Shown: one piece after another, positions 46,901 through 58,416 of the stretch
How positions within the stretch are numbered: position 1 is the stretch's first letter
Layout: each line of letters opens with the position of its first letter
From: Chamaecyparis obtusa
Lineage: Eukaryota; Streptophyta; Pinopsida; Cupressales; Cupressaceae
Length of the DNA: 64,000 nt
Direction of reading: 5' to 3'
Assembly (NCBI GenBank): GCA_027943335.1
Contig: BSBK01000760.1
Location: 2,517,001 to 2,581,000, forward strand
Notes under the pieces: model-generated
Seen by the model: the letters and a program-made list of their open reading frames with translations, nothing else
Database searches by the model: none
What the model was told of the DNA's origin: nothing
Program-made: the position numbers and the translations under genes

Positions 46901-47610
46901 TCTCTTGGAGTTGATGTAACAGTACCTTAGCAAGATCAACTTGGTGACCTTTATTTACAATTTTGTGCACCATGTCTATGGCGCTGCAAGGTATGCTGTT
47001 GAGTCTGCTCAATTGAAATAGCTTATACCCGATCACATGTGATGCAAATTTTACTGCTAGGTCCTTGATTGTTGAAATATTTAATGCCCAACCATCCCAT
47101 TGTGCTCTAGTGTACTTCTCAACATCTGGTCATGATGAACTTTAGAAAGCCTTAGCTTTGTCAATAGTAGGGAGCCCAGTAACCCTATTGATTACTTTCT
47201 TGGTGACTTCAATCAGTTTATCCAGCCAGAACTTGTCATCATGATATCTGCTCAAAATTATTCTAATCCAATCTGATTTGAATGATTACAGCAAGTGTAA
47301 AATATGATAAACCTAATTCCTCAATCTTCTTGTAGTCTAATTTCATTTTTCCATTGGGGCCACAAAGTGGTTGATATGCTGCAATTGTTTCAAAGTCCCC
47401 AACTTCTCTAATTTTGTAGTGAATATAAGACCTTACGTCTTTTGTTAGTAAAACCCTTTCTGGTATGCTCAAAATTGTGTCCATTGTATCTGTCTGTGCT
47501 GCGACCTTAGGATGTAGTTTAAAATTTGGTTCAACAAAATTTTCCCTAATGATTAGGTTAACTTCCTCTTCAACACTTTGAGTTTTGCTTGCAGATGATG
47601 TCGATGCCAT
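43973..47610 (-). pseudogene. Long unrecognised coding region of element C (ORF2)
   Basis: On the minus strand an ATG at 47610 (MASTSSASKTQSVEEEV) opens a coding region of about 1200 codons down to 43973. It is broken by a frameshift near 47280 and several stops (near 47130, 46785, 45985, 45080, 44870, 44320 and 44225). The first 270 residues look globular (LCGPNGKMKLDYKKIEELGL, AQWDGWALNISTIKDLAVKF, YGSLLACIFFYLQKFVPGTS). The middle is Lys/Glu-rich with basic clusters (KKYIKRKNK, KKKRKYIRNK) suggesting nuclear targeting. Next comes a Thr/Pro/Glu-rich stretch (45151-44930), and the end is probably coiled coil. No protease, RT or integrase motif occurs. The N-terminal block vaguely recalls gag-like plant transposon proteins, but I cannot name it. 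Confidence 0.65.
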
Positions 47611-48135
47611 AAATTGATTCTAGGGTTTCGGAAAGCAACAAAGTACGAAGTGTTTGATCGTAAATAAACTTACTCGATATCACAAAGAGTGATGTTGGTT
47701 TGATCTAGCATAGCTTTGAATCCTTCAAATAATCCTTTAGCTCAAACTCTTCTTCTTTGAATTCTCCACTCTTCGAAATCGCATTGTAGAAATGAACTCT
47801 GTTTCCATGTATTTATAGACTTTTGATGTTCTCGCTCAAACTTTTGGTACGACATAGTTGTCAGCTCGGTGACTACTAAAACTTTCATCTGCTCAATTAA
47901 CATAGGTTTTCTTCATCAATTGATATGTATGCTTAGTTAACCTTAGATAGTGATTACCGATGGGTAACCAACTCTCGGTCTCTCTTTTACCGACTATATA
48001 GCATTGTTAGCTCATGACAACTAAACCATAGTGCATCTTTATTCATGCTGATTTGGTATAAAAACATTATGCATAAGGAACTATATGTAAAATGTGATCT
48101 TTTGAAATATCAATCCCATACATACCTATTTCACT
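47611..48135 (-). promoter_or_regulatory. Promoter-like and 5'-UTR-like region before ORF2 of element C
   Basis: On the minus strand CTATAAAT (47811-47818) looks like a TATA box about 200 bp before the ATG at 47610. A telo-box AAACCCTA (47621-47628) lies ten bases or so before the ATG, as in many plant 5' leaders. A GTAAGT donor-like word occurs between them, but I see no matching acceptor. This suggests ORF2 was transcribed on its own rather than from the LTR. Confidence 0.5.
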
Positions 48136-49539
48136 TTAAGTGGAGGTACTGATGTCACCCAATCTAGTGGATGAGGTTTCACTGACAACATTACTTGACT
48201 CAACATTCTCATTAGATGCCTTCTTCCACATAGTGTTCCTTAACTTCATGATATCAGCAATAGTGTATCCACTTTCAAATATATGGTTTTCATCTGGTGC
48301 TCAGTCTTTGCAGTTCTTGCTTAAATGACCGACCTTATGGCAGTGCATACAAGCCATCCTAGACTTTATCTAGTTTCTGGATTGTCCAATCCGACTCTTT
48401 CTATAATAGTTTGTTGTAATGTGTCCATATCTACCACATACAACATAGTTAGTCCATGTATTATAATCCCAAACATAAGAGTTACCTTATCTCTTCAGTT
48501 GATATGGTCTGCGTTTTGGTTTCTCCTTAGGTGTCGAGACTTGCTTCATTTTTGCCTTGCAGTCTCATGCAGTGTGTCCAAGCTTGTTACAAGTATAGCA
48601 TATTTTCTCCATAGTAGTATTATTAGCAAGACCATTTTTCTTAGCTCTACACTCATAAGAAGGATGTCCAAACTTTCCATAGTAATAACAATATCCATTA
48701 AAATTAGGAGTGACAGGAGGTTTACCTTGTGCTTTTCTTCTGCACACATTAGATGTATGTCCAGGTTTGCCACAATGATAATATGTCAACACTTTAGGTT
48801 TCTGATTTTGACTGATGTTGACTTGTTTAGCTTGTTGTGATGTTTCTCCTTCACCGGTGTAGCCTATACCATCTTTGCTTCCAAATCTTCTTTGATTAGT
48901 TAAAAATTCATCAATCTTCTTAGAGCTGTCCTCAGCAAGTTTCTTCATTTCATTTTGCTGCTATTGATTTTTCACTTCATTTCTTAGCTTCTCATTTTCT
49001 TCTCTGAGTCTTGCAACGTCTTCTAGTTTTCTTGACAATTCTGCATTCACTCAGTTTACTTCTTGATTCACAGTCATCACTTGATTAGTTACTTGAAAAT
49101 ATCGGTCAGTGAGTCTTTTTATCTCACTTTCTTTAGTTTGAAGTTGTTCACTCATCTGTCTTCGGTCATTGATTGCTAGATTTATTTCTTGCTTGGCTTG
49201 ATTTTCTTTGTTCATTGTTTCTATCATTCTCACCATCTGAGATTCTTGACCAATTTGTAGTGCTTTCACTTGATCAGTTAAATATTGATTCTTTTCAGAT
49301 AGATTAGTGATTATGCTTTCAGATCCATCGGAGATGCTTCCAAAACTAGATCTAGTGTGCTTGAATATGTCATCAATAGGTTCTTCATGATAATTGATCT
49401 CATTCTGTAGTCTTGCTAGGTTCTTCCTTTCATCTAGTAATTTCTTCAGTCCTTCCTTGGCTTGCTTATACAGTTCCACAAACATTTGCATTTTTATCTT
49501 CTCATTCTCAATAGTCTTGTCAAGCTTGCATCTCTCCAT
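48136..49539 (-). pseudogene. Coiled-coil protein with five zinc knuckles (ORF1 of element C)
   Basis: ATG 49539 opens about 465 codons. The first 160 residues are a likely coiled coil (LKKLLDERKNLARLQNEINY, QLQTKESEIKRLTDRYF), continuing to about 48950. Five CCHC-type knuckles follow: YYHCGKPGHTSNVC, CYYYGKFGHPSYEC, CYTCNKLGHTA*DC, YVVCGRYGHITTNYY and CMHCHKVGHLSKNC. Only the last is complete. In the others cysteines have become tyrosine (TGT to TAT) or a stop intervenes. Knuckles bind single-stranded nucleic acid, and a Gag-like RNA-packaging role is plausible. The usual Copia capsid domain is not visible. It begins about 50 bp from the primer site, so it would be read from the LTR transcript. 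Confidence 0.75.
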
Positions 49540-49587
49540 GACTTAGATCTTTACCCTTCAGTGGTTAAACTATTCAAAAAGAGAACT

Positions 49588-49601
49588 GTGCTATGATACC
49601 A
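49588..49601 (-). other. Primer-binding site of element C
   Basis: On the minus strand TGGTATCATAGCAC begins two bases after the 5' LTR, the initiator-methionine-tRNA type site common in Copia elements. Confidence 0.85.
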
Positions 49602-49603
49602 AT

Positions 49604-50828
49604 TGTTGGAATTAGGAGAGATAGACACTGAGAGGGGAGGGGTGAATCAGTGCCTTCAAAACTTTACTTGTAAAACCTTTCAGATCTAATACTCTAAACA
49701 GTGATAACCTACCAATATAACTTGAATATAATTGCATGAATCATTTATCCACTTAACATTAGTAAGTAAACAACATGAAATCCATAACACAATCACATGA
49801 CACAAGTATTTTGGTAATGCAGAAACCCTTGTTAGAAGGTAAAAACTACGGTGAGGATGACACCGACAAATTCTTCACTATTACAGATAGAAAAGGTTTT
49901 CCTATTAGGGCTACAAGTTTTGATCACTTCTGGTGATCTCACCCTATTAGGAGTGACATGTTAGATAAGCTAGATCTACCTAGTTATAGAATTTTTGCAA
50001 CACTAATGAAGTGTGCACTCAGTTAAGAGATTTACATAAGACTGTTAAGTCTACTCTGTTAAGAGATTTTATCCAAAAACTCTATTACAGTTGTTAGAAA
50101 GCAATAGGTAATTTATCTGTTTGTTTGACACTCAATTGTCTATTAGAGATCTATAATCTCTAATAAAAATATCACCTTACTTGTGATGAATCTTTGCTCT
50201 GAATTTTCTCGGTAGCCTCTGCTAATTTTGCTCAAGCTAAATTCTATTGTGCTCAGTTCTGTTCTGTAAACTGATAGACTTGAAGATAGGCAAAATGCTT
50301 CAAGTGCTCCGTGATTCATATATCAGCTCTCTTAAAAAATGATGTGAACACATAAATATATAGTGTTATGTTTTTGTTGCTTTAACATAATTAGGTTACA
50401 CACTATAATCATAACCCTAAGATCTATGATGTACAATGATAACCTAGATCAGCTATTACAAAAGATATACATTGCATTTAATGAATATCATTACATTAAA
50501 CGTTCCTCGATATTGGTAAAATGTTTTACAAACTATTGTAACCATTTGCATAGAAGAATGTGCCATTCCTGATTACTATGCCATTTCCTATGATCCTCGG
50601 TAAACACTGTGTAAACTAATCGGTGTATACTGCGATGCTCGGTGTTTACTGTCTGTCGGTGTCAATTTCTACTTGTGCTCGGTAAACTATCTGCTACTCG
50701 GTGTATAGGCTTTACTGACTAGTTTGTTCTACTTTATGTTACCGATTAGCTCATTGTAAGTGACTGATCGATATCTATACATACCTTTGGTACTAATGAA
50801 AACCTTAGAAGGCTCAATAGAGATATCA
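49604..50828 (-). repeat. 5' LTR of element C
   Basis: 1225 bp, pairs with 42486-43710 and is followed by the GACCC target copy. Confidence 0.92.
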
Positions 50829-50946
50829 GACCCTACTTGGGGTCCTTTTTTTATTTCGTAGTAAGCTATCACATAACAATCAAATAACATAGCACTTAAA
50901 AACACAAGCACACACACATGAGAATTGGAGAATTCATCCCAGTATA

Positions 50947-50962
50947 GACCCTACCTAGGGTC
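50947..50962. other. Small palindrome matching the target site of element C
   Basis: GACCCTA-CC-TAGGGTC is preceded by AGTATA. The C insertion site reads AGTATAGACCC (42475-42485), continuing TACTTGGGGTCC (50834-50845), so it is a second copy of the same motif within G, about 110 bp away once C is discounted. Confidence 0.7.
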
Positions 50963-51968
50963 CTATGGAGAATTCTCTTCCCTTGGCCAGAGACCTTCTT
51001 GGAAATCCACAAGCCTTGAGTAGATAGCTTCCTGGCAAGCTTCCTTTGGAAATCAAAACCTAGAAATCTAATCCCACTTGTCCTCACCAAATAGAAATTC
51101 TCAAACTTAGACATCACAAATAAAATTCTGGAAAAATCCATTCAGAGCATTCCAAAAATCTTCCCGAAAAATCCTTCCCTCAAACCACACAAAATTGAAA
51201 TATTTATCCTCCAACTATGTGGTTGGAGGAGTTGCTTTAAGGGAAGCAACTTCTCCAACTTCCATAGTTGGTTGGAAAATAAACAAATCATTCCCGTAAA
51301 CACTTAACAAAGTTTTAATAAATTTAATTAAAAAATAACTTCAAAAGAAATCATAACAAGAACAATCAAAAAATAACTTTCAAGAAAACCACATAGCACA
51401 CATGGAAACCAACTAGCCTAATTTCTAGGAGGTCTCGAGTTCAACTCCCTCCTAGATAGCTAGTTTTACTACAAAGAGCATTTATTTTTATTATTACTAT
51501 TATTAATATTATTTTCACTTTTTATTTAATACATTTATTTAATACACTTCATTGAATTTACTATAAATAATATACCACTAAAACAATCAATAAATCCATA
51601 CAAATATTATTATTTATATAATCATGGGTATATGTGTGTGCACCCACATATACAAATACCTATATAACATACAATCAATGTAACACATATAAAATAAATA
51701 TATATACATATACTTACAAGGATAAATCTAACTCACATCATAAATCATAGAACAATGCCAAATCATAAATCACAAGACCACATCACATAGTGCATTCGAA
51801 TCTCCCAACTAGGGTAACCTCCTAAATGGAAATCTAAGTCCACGGTAACCTTGAGAGTAATGTTGGTAATATCTCCGCACAACAACAGTTTGAGGATTTT
51901 GAAGGCACACTCAGACCTGTGTAGCCAGGTGAAGTCGATGCCTGGTACCTGCATCCTGCAACACCAAC

Positions 51969-52110
<142 letters not shown>

Positions 52111-52863
52111 ATATCTATATATAGATAGTGAAAAATAAGGATGGAGAGTGCGACATTGTATGGACCTCCTATAGTAGTAACTACGACTGCCTCCCCTTAT
52201 CCTGCACTCACATCAGACAGTGACATCCACAAACCATGATTGGATTAGTGTGGTTAGTACTAGAATAATCTCTTTTCCATATTGTATAACAAGAATTCCA
52301 TCATAACATAATCATGTAAATATAAGTCATCTATTAACTTTCACACACCCATTTAACCATTAAGCATGTGCTCAAAATATCTCATTATCAAAACAAGATA
52401 AACAAATCATATAACCCTAAATGCATTAATCATGTCTAATCCCAAGTAACGTTATTAGAGAAGGTAACACATCTAACCCTTAAGTGATTATAATCAATTA
52501 ACCTAAGGTACACATAAATAATAATAATGAGAATTTCACATAAAAGCATATAAGTCTATTAGGTGATCCTTTCAGCATTAAGGTCCTAAACTATTGTTGA
52601 CACACAAGAAGATGTATAGGAACATACCTATGCAATTATTATTATTTCCCATATTAAAATATGACGTTAAGGTGAGTTGGAAGAGGTTTAGTTTAAGAAA
52701 CCATTTCAAGCAGGACCATTCTCACATATAGCTCTTCCTAATTTCTAGAGAGCATAACCAAGACTTGATAGGGTTGGAGGGGCATTACACCACGACCACA
52801 AGGTTAATTTTTATGAATTTTGTGATAAATTTTTGGGCTGTTTTTCCAAACATCCGACTGGTA

Positions 52864-53397
52864 TTTTTATTGGTACTTGAACATATGACATGATACAGAT
52901 CCAAAATTTATATTTCTGGAAAGGTATTTGAGTTAGCTTTCATTTTCCCTTGGTTTGGATTAATTTCATTTTGATTTGCAAAAGTTATGATCATTTTAGT
53001 GAAGACTAGTCAGAACTTGATTTTATGAAATCTAATTGATGTTTTTATTGGTACATGCACATATGACATGATAAAGATCTGAAATTTATATTTCTAGAAA
53101 GGTATTTGAGTTAGATTTTATTTTATATTGGTTTGGATTAATTTCATCTTTATTTGAAAAAGTTATGATCATTTTAGTGAAGACTGGTCGGAACCTGATT
53201 TTATGAAATCAGACTGATGTTTTTATTACCTACATGCACATATGACATGATACAGATCCTAAATTTATATTTTTGGAAAGGTATTTGAGTTAGCTTTAAT
53301 TTTCCATTAGTTTGAATTAATTTTGTCTTGATTTGAAAAATTTATGATTGATTTAGTCTAGACTAGTCAGAATCTAATTTTTTATGACAACAGGTTT
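52864..53397. repeat. 178-bp tandem repeat, three units
   Basis: Units start at 52864, 53042 and 53220 with TTTTTATT. Each contains CATATGACATGATA, GGAAAGGTATTTGAGTTAG or close variants, and TTATGAT...TTTAGT...GAC(T)AGTC. The spacing is exactly 178 bp twice. They lie just outside element G, in what would be the leader of D. Satellite-like arrays inside Tat/Athila-type untranslated regions are known. Confidence 0.88.
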
Positions 53398-54456
53398 TTC
53401 GATTATCAAATGACATATTATCTTTGACTAACCTGATTTTCTACCACATGGGGTTGACAAGTTGTGTTTCTTTTTTGATGGATTTTCATAATAGTGGGTT
53501 GCATGTACAAGAATAGGTAATTTTTTTATAATAGTTTTTTGCAGGTGCAGGTACATCCCGTGGGTACAAAAGATAGAAGACAAATGCTCAAAAATTGCTA
53601 AAATAGGTAAAAATCTACTAAGCGCGTTGTGATGAACTCAGGTATTTTGTTCAATCTGATAAAACTTTGATTTTGATATAAAATGAACTCTCTTGTGTCA
53701 AGCTTGAGTGCCTTTACAACTTTCATAATTCACACTTCAGTTTTGGGCTATAAAATGAACATAGATTTGCTTTTTGCATATCTATTACACATAGTAAATA
53801 GGCCCTATGAACACTATTTGTGGATGATCTTGAGAGATTGGGCTTCATTCGATTGTTCATGCATGTGAATCTCTTTTTGAAAATAGATCCCCTTGTAGGT
53901 AGGGAGGATACTGTGATTGTCTCACATTCTACTGGGTTTGGTCCTCAGCTTTTGATCGATACGTTCTCTCTCTGGAGAGATCGATAGACATAGTTGTTGA
54001 CATCACAAATCTTGGTGAGATATTTTCAGTCTTAGCATGTCGGATTAATCTATCTAATATGTTTGGGTAAAAGTGATAAGGCTAGAGGATTATGCTATAT
54101 TCCCTTTTTGGGTAGTATTAGAAACTCAAATCCTTGGATCTGGAACAAGTCCCCATGTGGTATCTTTTGTGAGACACCTTTAAAGAGGGTTAACCATAGT
54201 GGACATTACATTTATTGGGTCAACCACATGGGTAGAACCTCAAGTGATAATAGCCATTTTTGTTGTGGTAGCAACAACCCCTATATAAATATCATTGTGG
54301 ATGAAATCTTCACATGTGTGGTCTCTTGTTGGGCTGTCAGATGTTCCTAGCAGATCCTAATTGATTAAATTCTTAGACTCTATCAAAACCTTGGTGTGAA
54401 TGGATTGGAGTTCACCCTCTTGAGATCATAAAAGTTGTAGAGTCATACCATCACTT
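53398..54456. other. Unassigned DNA, possibly leader of element D
   Basis: A 95-codon open frame (54063-54350, +) has no motif I recognise. No gag was found. Element E is inserted at 54457 next to CACTT, its expected target copy. Confidence 0.4.
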
Positions 54457-55761
54457 TGTTAGGGATAGTCCCAAGAGATAACTGAGAGGGGGAGGGGGGT
54501 GAATTAGTTATCTACAAGTTTCAATTCTTTATCCAATTAAGTATACTTAAACATAAAGCATAAACACAATGAAAGAACACTTGAACACAACACAATATTT
54601 TGGTTACAGGGAAACCCAAATAGGGAAAAGCCCCGGTGGGAATTGACACCCACTAATATTCTTTACTAGTGTATTATGATCCTTATTAGAAGATCATTAA
54701 CCTTGTTAGGAGTTTCTTTACAATATATTTAGTATAGTAGACCTAGTTAAGGGTCAGACCCTATTAGGAGTCTTTTACAATTGTCCCTATTAGGGGAGAT
54801 GATGCATTATCTAAGAGCTCACTACTCAAAAGGGCGAAGGCTACAACCTTTTGAATAACAGATACACACTATATCTAGATCTTGGTGAACTACGCTTAGA
54901 CCTACTACCTGGATCAGTTCCAATGAATAGAACTAACACTTTTTTTGGTCACATAGACCTTCCTCTGATGGTTCAACACTTTGCACACTCTGCTCTACTA
55001 TGCTTAATCAACTATGAACCACACTCAAACAATCACAAATGACTGCCTATAAATATCTTTCCTCTAAATGATATAATCTAGTCAGCCTATTAGAACCACC
55101 TTGAAATCATATTAGAGAAGCCATAAAAAACTCCAATAATAATTTAGTCAGCTCTACTAAGCACACAACACATTTTGGGACCTATCCAATAAGATAATTG
55201 TAGACCACGCTACACACTATCGGCTCTACCAAAAAAATTGGATCTTTCTCCTCAAGATGAATTACTTCATGCACTCTTAACCAAACATCACTAACTCTCC
55301 TCTAAGCTTAAATCCATGGGCGCATACCCTATTGATAGGTGCAAGTCCAGAACCAATAAAATCTCTGTCAGCTCTTATGAACAAATATAGGAAACTGCTA
55401 CTGGTGAATAATGACTACATAACTTCACTTCTACTGAATATCAAATTATGTGTCCATGACTGAAACATCACTAACATGTCTTCAACATATATCCAAGCAT
55501 GCAAGGCTCCATGATAACTGTATGAACAACCATACACAAAACATTGTCTGTTACTCTATCAGGAACATTGCTGACACAAGCTGCTATATAACTGTCTGTA
55601 TTAATAGTTAACCTCTGCACCCATGATATCATGCTGATATCATGTCCATGCTACATATACTGAATTCTTATTACATAAGACTTCCATGCATGCTACTTTC
55701 CATATGTTTTCATAAATGACAAATATATAGTTAGTACTGGTTTGCTATCAAATCTCCAACA
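54457..55761 (-). repeat. 3' LTR of Copia element E
   Basis: It begins TGTTAGGGATAG and ends TCTCCAACA next to the polypurine tract. The start (GAGAGGGGGAGGGGGGTGAATT) and an inner block (GGTGGGAATTGACACCCACT) match C's LTR. The exact inner end (55750 or 55761) is uncertain. Confidence 0.75.
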
Positions 55762-55775
55762 ATCTCCCCCTTTGG
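55762..55775 (-). promoter_or_regulatory. Polypurine tract of element E
   Basis: On the minus strand GCCAAAGGGGGAGAT ends at the LTR, identical in its core to that of element C (43711). Confidence 0.8.
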
Positions 55776-56126
55776 CATTAATGACAACATGTGGAATGAA
55801 AAACCACCACCAACCCAAATGAACATTTCTTTTATAACATTCTCCATTTCCTCATAAAAACTTTCCCAAAGATAAATCCTCCAACTGCTGCAATATTTTT
55901 CAATATTCTCCATTTCCTCAACTAAACTGCTGTCATAACTGAATGCTGCCCCCCCTTAGTATATTAATCCTCCTTTTTACTTCTATTTTTCATGACTTTG
56001 TATGTTACTCCCCCTTTGACATCAATGGAAAAGGGTGTCATTCATTTTAAGCACCGGTACTACTCTTGAGGTAGAGTAGTTAATCTTCCATCAGTCCCTG
56101 AGGACTGATGCCTTTCCTTCTTTCTT

Positions 56127-56620
56127 TTAAGAAGAATTAGGAAAGGGAATTACTCCCAACTTCTCCATGAGATACTCAAAAGTATCCTTAGGCAAGGGCT
56201 TTGTGAATATATCTTCCAACTGATCATTAGTACTCACATAGTCCAACTTGAATTCTTTCTCTGCCACTTTCTCTCTTAGGAAGTGATACTTGATCTCAAT
56301 GTGCTTTGTCTTTGCATGCATCATAGGGTTCTTCGACATATTGATAGTGCTAGTGTTATCATAGTGAATAACAATAGGATAATCAATTTGAATATTCTCT
56401 TTACTGCCATGAGGTGACTTTTCTTAGGTTCTGCTGCAAATCTTCCAACTATGCCAACTGCATTGGAAATATGAAGTCTAGTTTGAGTAAGATATATGAG
56501 TTTACCAATCATAGACTTGTACAATGTTGTATCCACAACTGGTGAGTCATCTTCTTTTGTAAGTTTGCATCCAGTGATCATAGGTGTCCCTACTGGCTTG
56601 CAATCATCCATCTTGAATTT
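56127..56620 (-). pseudogene. RNase H and pol C-terminus of element E
   Basis: Two frames (56611-56321 and 56339-56127) give DDCKPVGTPMITGCKLTKED, YKSMIGKLIYLTQTRLHIS, then KNPMMHAKTKHIEIKYHFL and STNDQLEDIFTKPLPKDTFE. These are the standard ends of Copia pol: RT tail, then the RNase H end KHIDIRYHFLR...ADIFTKPL. The central part of RNase H with its catalytic residues is missing or too diverged to read, with a deletion or frameshift near 56340-56400. Confidence 0.88.
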
Positions 56621-57240
56621 CTTTAATATTTTTTCCCATACTTGGATTGATTAATGAAAATACCTTTTTCTGTCTACTACACATTTAGTCCCAAAAAGTA
56701 TTTGATAGGACCAATCATACTCATCTCAAACTCATTTTGCATTTCTTTAGCAAATTCAACACTAAGTTTGTCATTACCTCAAAAGATAATATGATCAACA
56801 AATATAGCTACAAGTAGTAGACCTTCAGATGTCTCTCTGATGAATAGATTACAATCTGCCACTCCTTTCTTGAATCCAATCTTTGTTAGATATCCATCTA
56901 GTCTCTTATACCATTCTCTAGGAGCTTGCTTAAGTCCATAGAGGGCCTTCTTCAATCTGCATACCATATCAGGTCTATCTGATAAAGTGAATCCTTCTGG
57001 CTACTCAATGTATACTTCTTTCAAATCTCCATTCAGGAATGTTGACTTGACATCCATCTGATATACTTTGAAGTTTTTGACTGTAGCATAAGCTAGAAAT
57101 AACTTAATAGCTTCTAATCTGCTCATAGGTGCAAATGTGTTTGAATAGTCAATACCTTCTCTTTGCGCATATCCCTTACATACTAACCTTGCTTTATTTC
57201 TTATTACTGTAGCATCTTCATTCATCTTGTTTCTAAATAT
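56621..57240 (-). pseudogene. Reverse transcriptase of element E
   Basis: [39 protein letters not shown] and [20 protein letters not shown] (57200-57001) are followed by LKKALYGLKQAPREWYKRLD (about 56955-56895) and LLLVAIFVDHIIF (about 56815-56779). The active-site YVDD is FVDH here: the second aspartate became histidine by one base. A stop near 57000 and another past 56779 break the frame. The family is certain; activity is excluded. Confidence 0.9.
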
Positions 57241-57381
57241 TCACTTTGTTCCAATCACATTTTTATCACTAGGTATTGGGACCAGTTCCCAAGTGTCATT
57301 CTTAATAATCTGATCAAGTTCTTTCATAGCATCATGCCAATCTAAATCATTACTAGCATCTTCAACACTTAAAGGTTCAAT

Positions 57382-58411
57382 CTAAGATAGTAAACATATT
57401 GCTTCACTATTAGCTAAATTATTTGCTTGTGATCTTGTTAAGACTTTGCCGCTCTGATCTCCAATGATGTCTTTCTTGGAATAATTTCTAGATGTAAATT
57501 TTGGAACTTTAGGTGGTGCTGACTCATCAGCCTTAGGAGAACCTTCTTCACTTGTCTTAGGGTCATTGAATAACACATCAATACTATCAAAAATTTCCTC
57601 AATAACTATCTCATTAGTGGAGGGTCTGGGTTCTTCTTCAATCATGGGTGAGTAATCATGATATCTTTCTTGAACCATAAACTTTTCATCAATCTTAACA
57701 TGAGCACTTTCAATGATCTTTTTCAATATTAAATTGAAATTAGTAGAGTAACCAAGAAAAATACCTTCATCACTTCTTTCATCAAACTTGCCTACTACTT
57801 CATCCCTCTTGATGTAGCACTTTCTTCCAAAGATTCTGAAGTATTTTACTATGGGAACATTACCAAACCATAGCTCATATGGTGTTTTGTTAGTGCCAGG
57901 CCTTAATTGAATTCTATTGATGGTGTAGACTACTGTATTGACCACATCTCTCCAATAGGGGTGTGAAAATTTTCCTTCTATCATAATGGTGTGTGCTGTA
58001 TCAAGGATGATCCTATTCCTTCTTTTTGCAATTCTATTTTGTTGAGGGGTTCTAGGTGCACTTAACTATCTCTTTATGCCATGTTCTTCACAGTACTCAT
58101 AGAATCTGTAAGAGGTGAATTCTCCTCCTCTATCTGATCTCAAATATTTTATCTTTAGTCCAGATTCATTCTCGACCTTAGCTTTGAATATTTTGAACTT
58201 CTCAAATGATTATGACTTATATTTCAAGAACACAACCCACATCATCCTAGTATAATCATCAAAAAATAAAATGAAATACCTTTCACTATAGTATGATCTT
58301 GTTTGAGTTGAACCACATAGGTCTGTATGAATTAGATCCAACTTGTTCTCTGCTGAATTATGCTTTCCCTTGAATGAATTTCTCACATGCTTCCCTATCA
58401 AACAGTCCCTA
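57382..58411 (-). pseudogene. Integrase core and C-terminus of element E
   Basis: From the F junction the minus strand reads CRDCLIGKHVRNSF, LDLIHTDLCGST (first D), YLRSDRGGEFTSYRFYEY (second D) and TPQQNRIAKRRNR, then NKTPYELWFGNVP and FGRKCYIKRDEVVGKFDERS. Copia integrases normally have QQNGxxER, so the catalytic glutamate is lysine here and a neighbouring glycine is arginine. An acidic linker (about 57640-57400) with SEEGSPKADE leads to RT. Stops lie near 58075 and 58210. Confidence 0.9.
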
Positions 58412-58416
58412 CATAT
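58412..58416 (+). other. Target-site duplication of element F (left copy)
   Basis: CATAT at 58412-58416 is repeated at 62885-62889. Both adjoin the LTR ends (TGATG and CATCA). Confidence 0.9.

Larger units (their letters stand above)
42486..50828 (-). mobile_element. Complete non-autonomous LTR retrotransposon C, 8.3 kb
   Basis: Two LTRs of exactly 1225 bp (42486-43710 and 49604-50828) begin TGTTGGAATTAGG and end CTATCA/ATATCA. GACCC flanks both sides (42481-42485 and 50829-50833). A primer site (TGGTATCATAGCAC) and a polypurine tract fix the minus orientation. The internal 5.9 kb carries two unusual coding regions and no protease, RT, RNase H or integrase motif. About seven mismatches in the first 120 LTR bases suggest a moderately young insertion. 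C sits inside G. Confidence 0.92.
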
